This document shows, piece by piece, positions 56,161-64,000 of a stretch of DNA of 64,000 nt. Location: NCBI GenBank assembly GCA_020881915.1, contig JAJFPB010000001.1, forward strand, positions 3,968,001-4,032,000. Reading direction: 5' to 3'. The first letter of the stretch is position 1, and every line of letters starts with the position of its first letter. The notes under the pieces were generated by a model. The model made no database searches and was not told the origin of the DNA. It saw only the letters and a list, made by a program, of their open reading frames with translations. The translations under genes were made by a program, and so were the position numbers. The DNA is from Paramyrothecium sp. XJ0827 (Eukaryota > Ascomycota > Sordariomycetes > Hypocreales > Stachybotryaceae).

Positions 56161-59100
56161 ACATGGCCGTGGCAAGGCAACGCACATGAATGTAAGGTAC
56201 CTGCTGCATGTCAGTGGAGACCACCGTCCACCATACCCAGACACAGACCCGGGGCAGAGTGAGCACTTGGAGTGGGCTCTTGGCCAGGTTCCGTCGCGTC
56301 TTCACCTTGGCCCAATGAGGAAGTGCTGGGCTCGTCTCATCGCAGCGAATCTGCTCTCCAACACAGTAATGTCCCGGTGCTAAATGATGCTGAGCACACC
56401 AAAAGTAGCGGGTCCGTTTCCTCCCTCCAAACAACACAGCATCCTCCCTGGCCTGGGTCCCCCCTACTAGTTCCGGTGCTACTAGCGGTTGCTCAGTGGG
56501 AAGTGGAGTTGGCCCGACATTGATCTGGATCCCACAGGCGCTTATTCTTCCCTGGTCCTGTCCATTTACCTTTGCAGGACGAGGCAAGAACACAAAGAAA
56601 GACAAAGAAAGATATACAGCACAGACAAGAATCGGGCATAACATAAAGATGACATTCATTCAAGCGGGAATCAGCACAGGCGTCGGCAGGATCGTCCTCC
56701 AGCCCGCACAGAACCAACCACGGGCGCTTACCGAGGGTGCCCAGTCTACGTGACGATTGGTTGTGTCATGTTGTGACGGCAGTACTAGTCCAATGACACT
56801 CCTCAATTCACGATAAACAGGAAAGAGTCGAGCAGCGTCAAGCCAACACAAGGCAAGGTTGGCAGGTAGATGGGCAGCATAATAAACGGTTGCTAGTCTG
56901 TTACATCATTTATCGTCGTGCACCTGTCCGACCGGCGGAAGCGGTGAACACATGGGCTTGGCCAACGACCCTGCTCCCGAATCGCAGAGCTGATTGCTGC
57001 TGCAGGCTGGCTTGCAGCTCGCGTGTTACATGCAGCCGCCCGCCCGCACTTACAATGGGTGCCCAGTAACTGGACAGTGCTCTATCTGGGAAGCCAATGG
57101 CATTGGATATCTGTTTTGTACAGATATGATGTACATTAACACAACTGGAGCCCGCCCACTCCCTTACCCACCCTAACTGTACGACATGCAGCGGCTTTGG
57201 TTGCTACGGTTAAGACACATCGTCGGAAAGAAACAGGTGGAAAAGAAAGAAAGGGTATTTTTTTAATGACAGAAAATATTTCTGCCATTTCCTTTCATGG
57301 CTAAGGTCTCGCTGCATTTGCCGCTCCGTAGCCGCCCGCCATTACTGTACCTACTCAATTAAATCGGGCTTCGTCTTTCCCATTCGTCCAGTGTCTCTCG
57401 CCTATTTGAGCCACTCATATCGCGAATCGAGTCCTTCCAATGAACCACGAGCCCCTTGCACCGCAATTATTCCCTTTCATCTCAATTCTGCTCTGGTTTC
57501 TTTTTTCTCTCCCCGTTGTTCCACTCAACAGCTTACCACAATCAACCTCGCGGCTCTTCGTTGTACTGTAGATCTAAAACAGCCGTCAAGGTGATCGATT
57601 GATTCCCCTTGGCAACAATGGGAATCCCTGTGGCAGTAGCGGGCCCCCAACACAAGCCAAATGTGAACCAGAGAAGCCGTGAGACACTCGGTTGCTGGAG
57701 GCATGACGTTTTGTGCCAGGCTCTGTCTGTCTGGGACGCGCGCGCCGCTCACCAGCAACAAAGAACAAAGTCTTGGCGAGCCAAGCCCAAGCTAGGCCCA
57801 GCTACCTACCCAGGCTTCCATGTTACCAACAAGGAAAAAAGAAAACAAAAAAAAAACTAAGAGCTCCATCCGCTCGAAGAACAAGTCCCGAATTGGAAGC
57901 TGCGCGGTTCATTCGTCCGCCCCAGGGCTAGTCAGCAGCTTGATCCCTGCTTGGCGCCGTGCCCTGTTGCGTGTTGCGAGGGTATCGCGGGCAGTTACTG
58001 TGAGCAACCATGCACCATGCTTTGTTCTCTTTCAAATGGCATTGGGGCTAGGTCGAGTACGGACACATGACCAGGGCATCGGTGACTGGCCCCTCGACTC
58101 CCATTTGTCGCCGTTGACAGGGCCACCGGTTCCAGGGTCTTCCTGAGACAAGGCCCTCCCCCCCGATAGTCGCTGCCCGGGCTGTTTGAAAGGAGCGTCA
58201 TCCCTTGTCCCAGTATGCTTGCCCCCGTCTGGTTCAGCGAATTGCATCCGCCTGTCCCTGTGCCATGTAAATTAGCAGGGCAGCGCGATGTGATTGATCA
58301 GCCCTGCCGCTTATCTTTCTGGGGATAGAGTCATTCGATCCTGTCTGCATTGCGTTTTGTGTTTCCGACCAACGCGGTGTTTTACTGAGGCTTGTCAAGC
58401 ATGTTTGCATACGGGGAATATCTAGATACCACCGTTCAAGGACCCTTCTGGCAGCCTACCTGGTAAGGTGTGAGCATATGAACGAAGCGGACGACTAGGT
58501 AGCACACACTCTCTGCCTTGACGGGATCTCACGGTTTATTGTAACGGCAGATTCCAAGATATTTCCTCCTCACAAGTTAACCAATACAGTGCAACCTGCC
58601 CCTGATGAACCGTCGTACTATTTACCGTTCAAGGAGCCTGCAGCTATCTGAGATGGAAGCGATGAGTAGCAATTCCTCTTCCTCTCCTCAACTATGCGGT
58701 TTTGCAGTCCGTATCTTTCTCGCTCCCTGCTTGCCTGGCCAACATTCGCAACGGAAACCCCGGCGGCACCGAGCATCAGAAGCGGTTAGTTGACTCGGTG
58801 TAGAGTGGGGAGTTGCATGTGCTGACTTCAATTCTCATAAGCCTCATCCCTGAGCTCATCATCTTCCCCATATCGGTATATATGAAATATACCGTACATA
58901 TATACCTTGTCATTGTGCAGCAGGACCCTGCACGACCTCGGCTCGGACGTGAGCATAACGAGGGCACGTCTCACCCAGAGCGACGATCTGTCCAGGTCAG
59001 CTGGAGTATGTAGGTCTAAGTGGGCATGGAGTGCATCTGTGCACACTGTCACCTAAAACACTCCAACTTCCCATGGATCGCGGTTCGGGGCGATGTGGGA

Positions 59101-59630
59101 GAGGGAACCTCCAATTTGGCCAAGTGGTGGTCGTGCTAAACCGTAGAAAGTTATGGGAACGGATGCTACTGGGGCACTAAGGTAGCTCGGAAAAACCACG
59201 AGGCGTAGCTGATTTTATGCTATGAGTTCATATTTATCGTGAAGGTCTAGACGTCGTGGAACTTTGGGGATGCCTGTCTGTGTGCAAAGTGATGTGGAGG
59301 CAACCAGGGTGCTCCTACCACGAGATCGTTTGCTATGACCACCCGTTTTATTCGTTGAATTACTGTGTACTTTGGTGGCTGCTCATCGTCACAGACCCAG
59401 TCCCACGACCCAGGCACTGGTTGTCCCCGTTACGATGCACGATATCATGAACATGCAGCATGGTAGGCAGAAGTGGAAGTGCATATGCAGATGAACGCCA
59501 AGTTCTAGAATTTTGGTGACTTGCCGATGGAATCTCGCAACCCGTCCCCCGACGTGTCATATCATTCACACCGAATCTTTCCTTCTTGTTCGCATGGAAG
59601 CACAGCTTATTCTACTAGTCGCTGGGTCAA

Positions 59631-59643
59631 GGGGGGGGGGGGG
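59631..59643 (+). repeat. G13 homopolymer run
   Basis: Thirteen consecutive G in intergenic DNA. It is one of the longest homopolymers in the window and may vary in length between strains or sequencing platforms. Confidence 0.8.
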
Positions 59644-61691
59644 AACCTGAGAAGAAACTAACAATGCCTCGCGTTGTCTGGGCTAGAGTAGCTGGTGCAT
59701 TCTGCGGCACTTCGGCTGGGGTCTCCATGCTTCCCATTTGGCGCGGCGCCCCGGCTAACAAAATACTGCCGGGCGATGGACCGGCTACAGAGCTCGCTTC
59801 GGGGCGTATTGGAAGAGTTTTCGTTCCTTTTGCCCATTCTTCGGGAATTCCGGGAGCCCCTAAGGCGTTTCAGCGTCTCAGTAGTTGGTGAGAACCCATC
59901 CCATCTTCAGCTTTCCATTTGCTCGGGAGGAGGGGGCGGGGATTGTCTGCGCCACGGCGCCCGCCCGAGCTGTGCGAGTTGATTTGTTCTCATCACCAAC
60001 AACGTTGCTCAAGTGATACGGATGGCCGCGCTGCAACACCATCCGACTTCGGTCCGCTTATGCGTGCATTTTGGCAGGTTTCCCAGTCAATGATGCACGC
60101 CACGCCTGCAGTTGCAGTAGTGTGATGTCCAGCATCCAATTGTTGTGATCTAAAGCCCTGCCATAATTTTCTCGGCCGGCACTTATTCTCAGCTTGGCAT
60201 GTTGTGTAGAACCGGTTTCAGGATCCGCGGTCAATGGCAGGAAAAGCAAGATTCAAGAGCTGTCCCATCGAGATGTTCCCGCATTTTGGAGCCGCCCATC
60301 GTCGATTGCTGTGCCTTGCTCTCGGAGTTCATCGGTTGCAACAGCGCTTATCGGCTGAAATGCTCTCGGCACAAATTGGAGCTGAACGCGCTGGTTGCCA
60401 TCTGGCCAAAGCGCGCATGGATGATCGTCATCAGAACCCCATTACTAAACCACTTTTAACGAACACACTGTGGTGCCATTCCTGCCCGGTTTACGGCCAT
60501 CCTTCTGGGACCTGACGTCAATCAAATGTCCTGCCACGATATTTCAATACCCATATGCGACGCCCGACGTTGCGAACCAGCTTTTCCAGCAATGCCCTGT
60601 TGCAAGCAAGCCTCATCGCCATGTTTGTTTACTTTGGAAAACCCACCCCGAACCCCGGGAAAGGCCTGTAGGGGTGAGCTGCAGGCGGAGAGCTCTCTGT
60701 CACGGTGCCACTTTTCCAATCGTCCAATCACTAGATGAAAGCAAATCCTCGCACCAATGCGCCCTTTCAGCTCGTCGAGTCCTACTCCCGACTTTCCTAA
60801 TGGAGTGCCCCAAGCTGTCCAAGCGCCAACCCCTCCCCATTCCCCTCCCTGGTCTGTCGTCAGATACACTGACACAGCGAATTGTCCGGTGACCACGAAC
60901 TGAGGGGCATGTGGGATGTCAATGCTGGCAGTGTTGACGCATTCTGTGCATGCAAACTGAGGACTTGCAGGGTGCTTGCATCGTGTGGAGAACCGCAATG
61001 GGGCTGTAGAAGCAATTGCCTGTCAACCTCTTTGAGGTAAACAGTTGCAACGCGGCCGTTCAATGTAAACAAAAAGGGCGCGCATGTGAAAAAACGCGAA
61101 GTCACGTGTGGCTGACATTTCCCGGTCTGAACAACGTCCGATGCGGCTCGGGTCCGAACAGCCCCACTCCTTCGGCTTGAAGCCCGGCACTGCCATGTCC
61201 AGCCAGGTTGTGGTTTTCCTATGTTGCAGAGGCAGGCTGAATGCCTGGCAAGTTGTCAGTGCTAACCCAAAAGGATTGTTCCATTCGTGCGGACACTTTG
61301 ATTCGTATTCCGTGAACTGCTGACTTGGTGTGCGGACGACTGGCACGCAAACTAGGATTGGTCTCTTAGTAGTGACAAGTGGGAATGTGTTCAGATACAG
61401 CTTGAAACAGTTCACCTACTTCTGGTTCTGAAGCCAAACAAGAGCGGAAACCCGACAGTATTCTGCCAATGATATGCGATCTTGCCTTTAGTTTGAGCGG
61501 TCGTTGTGAACAATAATCCAAGGTGTTTTCAGTCGCATGTATAGGGTACGTCACACGCACTATCTAATCGATAAGCCCTTATCCGACCGGTGGTAATTTT
61601 TTTACAGCAACACTCAAGGTACCCTGGAGGAATTGATATTTGGACTTTGTCGCAAACCACCCGCACCTCTACACATTTCATAACGACAACC

Positions 61692-64000
61692 ATGGGTGGC
61701 AAGAGGAAGCGCGGTACTAAGGAGGCCGCCAATGCCGCGGCTGCCACACAAAAGCGATCTAAAACGGAGACGAAACCTTCTGCCACTGCTGCGAACCCCG
61801 TCCTGGAAAAGCGACCGTTCGTTGAGACTCCGATTGGGGATGAAAGAAAGCGAGAAGCGGCCCTATATGATCTCCTGGGAAGCGAAGATGCGGACGAACG
61901 GATCGAGGCGGCCGATGTTATCATCTCCGGGTTACTAGCTGGCGATGGTGCCTCCGAGGCTGTCATACAAAGACATCTTGACCGGCGGCTGTTCCGAGGA
62001 CTTGCTAGTGGGCGCAATGCATCACGTCTTGGATTTAGCTTGGTCATCACAGAAATACTGAGCCAACTGTTTGGCAAAGAAGACATTGCGCGCTCAAGAT
62101 ACCCCGGACTCACGTTTGATAGAGTCCTCGAGCTTTTGGTTGAGAAAACAGAACCGGTGGGAAGCATTCCGGGCCAGGAGGAGCGAGACCACTTCTTCGG
62201 TCAGCTATTTGGCCTCGAATGCTTCGTTCGCTCCAAGATCTTGTTTGACGATCTCTCACGGTGGCAGACTGTTCTTGAGCTTCTGCTGAAACTTGGCAGC
62301 AAGAAGGTTTGGCTCAGGTCTCAATGTGGGTGGATCTTGGTGCAAGCATTGAGCCAGATGAGCCAGAAACAAGTGGAGGGTATGTTGCGAGAAGTCGCAG
62401 ACAGCGGCATGGCAACAACACCCGAAGGCATAGCCATCTGGCTTGTTGCTTTGAAACGATTCCCGGACGTTAATGTCAAGCCTTGGCGAAACCCGCTGCA
62501 GAAAAAGTCACTCGGGGACGTCGCAGCGATTCTGAAGGAGAGTTTCCAAGACACTTCTCGACCAAATGGAGATAAAACCACTGCGAACAGCGGTTCATGG
62601 ACTGCGCAACTCCATTTTGTATGGGACATCATCCTGGCCCATTTCACGGAAAGCCAAGATGATACCTTGGATGAGTTCGAACAATTTTGGTTCCGTGTTG
62701 TTGACGGTAAACTCAACCGCTTTTCCATGTTGGAAGAGGTTTGCTAACAATGAATAGAAGGATTATTCTCGAAGAACGCCACGGATGGGCAGAAATTCAA
62801 GGGTTTTATGGTATTCCAGAAGGTACTCGATGGCCTGTCTAGCGAACCAAATAAGATACGCTGCTTGTTCAGTAAAAATCTTATGCTATGCCTCATGAAC
62901 CAGGCTCTCAAGGAGGACCGATATCTCCACAGGGCAGCAGTCAAAGCGCTGAAGGCTATTGAGAACACAGTATCAAGTCATCCATCCACCCTGATTCCAA
63001 TTTTGGACAGCTTATTAGGGAAAAACGGAGCGTACAACTTTGACCAACGCACAAACTCGAAGACCATCGACAAATTATTATCAAACATCAATCAGAAAAA
63101 CGAAACCCAGGTGATAGAGGTTCTCCGCAAGCCTCTTGCTTCTCTCTCCGAGAAGGATGCTACCGAAGCCCAGCTCGTCGTCAGGACGTACGTGGAATAC
63201 TTATCAAAAGCACTCAGTGCCTTTGGAGGAGCAGACCAGGATGATGAAGCAACCCAATCAGGCAGCACACAAACTCAAAGCCTTGCCCTACAGGAACTCT
63301 CGCGCTTGGCCTACACCCAACCCAAGGATATACCGGAGCAGCTTGTGACGGACAAGATCAAAGACTTGTGCCGATCCCGCCTCGAATCATCCCTTGCGAA
63401 GCTGACGCGTAAAGCTGATGACTTTGGACTGTTCTGCAATGCGGTTGTCTCCATCTCCTCAAACCCCATTGTTATGGAAGAGGAAATCGAGGCTGCCATG
63501 AAGGCTGCGTTGGCTCGGATGAATAAGCTACTCAAGCGCAAAGCCTCGAAGGAAAGCGGAATCAATCCTTCGCAAGGACTGGCTATGTTGCATGCCGTAT
63601 CAATTTTCCAACTCTACAACGAGGACCCGGATGCGATGGAGGTCTTGAGTGACTTGGCTGAGTATTCGGAGAGACTCAAAAAGAACACCAAGCAAGTGGA
63701 TGATGGGGGCGGCTCGGAACTTCTCGTCGAGATCCTGCTGTCCATGGTAGCACGTCCGTCGTCACTGATGCGACAAGTCTCGCAACAGGTTTTTGATGCT
63801 TTCACTAGCCAAATTTCGGCCGACGGGCTGGCACTTCTCACGGGGCCATTGGCCTCCGGTGAAAGCACTCAGGGTCAGAGGGAGCTTTTCAATACTGAGG
63901 ATGACATGGAAATCGACGAAGGTGGCTCGACAGAAGAAGAAGATGATGATGTCGAGGATGTCGAGGATGTCGAGGACGCTTCGGATGTGGAGATTGACTC
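61692..64000 (+). CDS. POL5: Pol5 / MYBBP1A-type nucleolar protein (partial, runs off window)
   Basis: CDS join(61692..62706, 62758..>64000); the first 752 codons are visible. The intron is 51 nt (GTAAAC donor, GCTAAC branch site, AATAG acceptor). The ATG at 61692 begins MGGKRKRGTKEAANAAAATQ, a basic nucleolar-type N-terminus. Conserved Pol5 elements follow: RRLFRGLASGRNASRLGFSL, HFFGQLFGLECFVRSKILF, EGLFSKNATDGQKFKGFMVF, and HEAT-like helices. Near the window end comes a strongly acidic, repetitive segment (EEEDDDVEDVEDVEDASDVE). Despite its historic DNA polymerase label the family acts in nucleolar pre-rRNA processing with no polymerase activity expected. The 3' end is missing. Confidence 0.93.
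63949..63975 (+). repeat. 9-bp coding minisatellite in POL5
   Basis: Three copies of a GTCGAGGAT-type unit encode repeated Val-Glu-Asp in the acidic stretch of Pol5. In-frame repeats like this can vary in copy number among strains. Confidence 0.75.

Larger units (their letters stand above)
54785..61691. other. 6.9 kb gene-poor region
   Basis: No gene is supported across this stretch. The left part (54785 to about 55600) is probably the long leader and promoter of the Cdc25-type gene. Features seen are CAG runs near 55830 and 55960, a GGCAA repeat near 56133-56160, a G13 run at 59631-59643, a CT-rich leader-like block near 57380-57560, and an AT-rich block near 57240-57300. The last few hundred bases are the POL5 promoter side. 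Possible non-coding transcripts cannot be judged from sequence. Confidence 0.45.

Noticed and set aside
55940..56659. 239-aa minus-strand ORF with a hydrophobic start
   Set aside because: It spans the GGCAA and CAG repeats and has no family resemblance; the hydrophobic start is followed by random-looking sequence.

Overview
This 64 kb window is eukaryotic nuclear DNA from a filamentous ascomycete, most likely a Sordariomycete and possibly Hypocreales. The evidence is the short introns (about 50-130 nt, GT..AG, often with a CTAAC-type branch site just before the acceptor), pyrimidine-rich leaders, Zn2Cys6 regulators, a GH7 cellulase, and 0.3-7 kb gaps between genes. There are no operons. I see no rRNA, tRNA, CRISPR array or intact transposon. 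Exon borders were assigned by eye from splice signals, reading phase and family conservation.

Layout. Left part (0-12 kb): a Flc/TRP-like membrane protein, convergent with a Vps9-type Rab5 exchange factor (VPS9 plus CUE), and a DUF4291 gene. An accessory patch (about 7.7-9.5 kb) follows with a GIY-YIG-like ORF and a frameshifted HET-domain relic. Then come a stress-type short-chain dehydrogenase and a tiny V-ATPase V0 subunit f gene. Middle (12-40 kb): a GPI-anchored, Cu-only-type superoxide dismutase, a conserved fungal protein of unknown role with a TPR-like stretch, two divergently transcribed Zn2Cys6 factors separated by 3.7 kb, a small CVNH (cyanovirin-like) secreted protein, a single-domain GH7 cellobiohydrolase, a SNF5/Sfh1 chromatin-remodelling subunit, and a CAP/PR-1-like secreted protein gene interrupted by one TAG codon. 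Right part (40-64 kb): mitochondrial Zim17, the giant U3 snoRNP protein Utp20, a divergent Drn1/CWF19L1 gene, a Cdc25 phosphatase, a 6.9 kb gene-poor stretch, and Pol5 running off the window end.

How genes fit together. Utp20 and Pol5 serve ribosome biogenesis and Drn1 serves RNA lariat/intron turnover; Utp20 and Drn1 share a 554 bp AT-rich divergent promoter. The CVNH and GH7 genes and the CAP relic form a loosely grouped secreted/accessory set next to the second Zn2Cys6 factor, but nothing in the sequence proves co-regulation. Degenerate genes (HET relic, CAP nonsense allele) and low-complexity GGTAA/GGTAC repeats lie between housekeeping genes.

I did not find a convincing new multi-gene system. 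The most interesting items are the CAP gene with a single CpA-to-TpA type stop, the HET/GIY-YIG accessory patch, the short CVNH protein, the 20-nt microexon inside a zinc-cluster domain, the DUF4291 gene, and the dispersed intergenic GGTAA/GGTAC motif.
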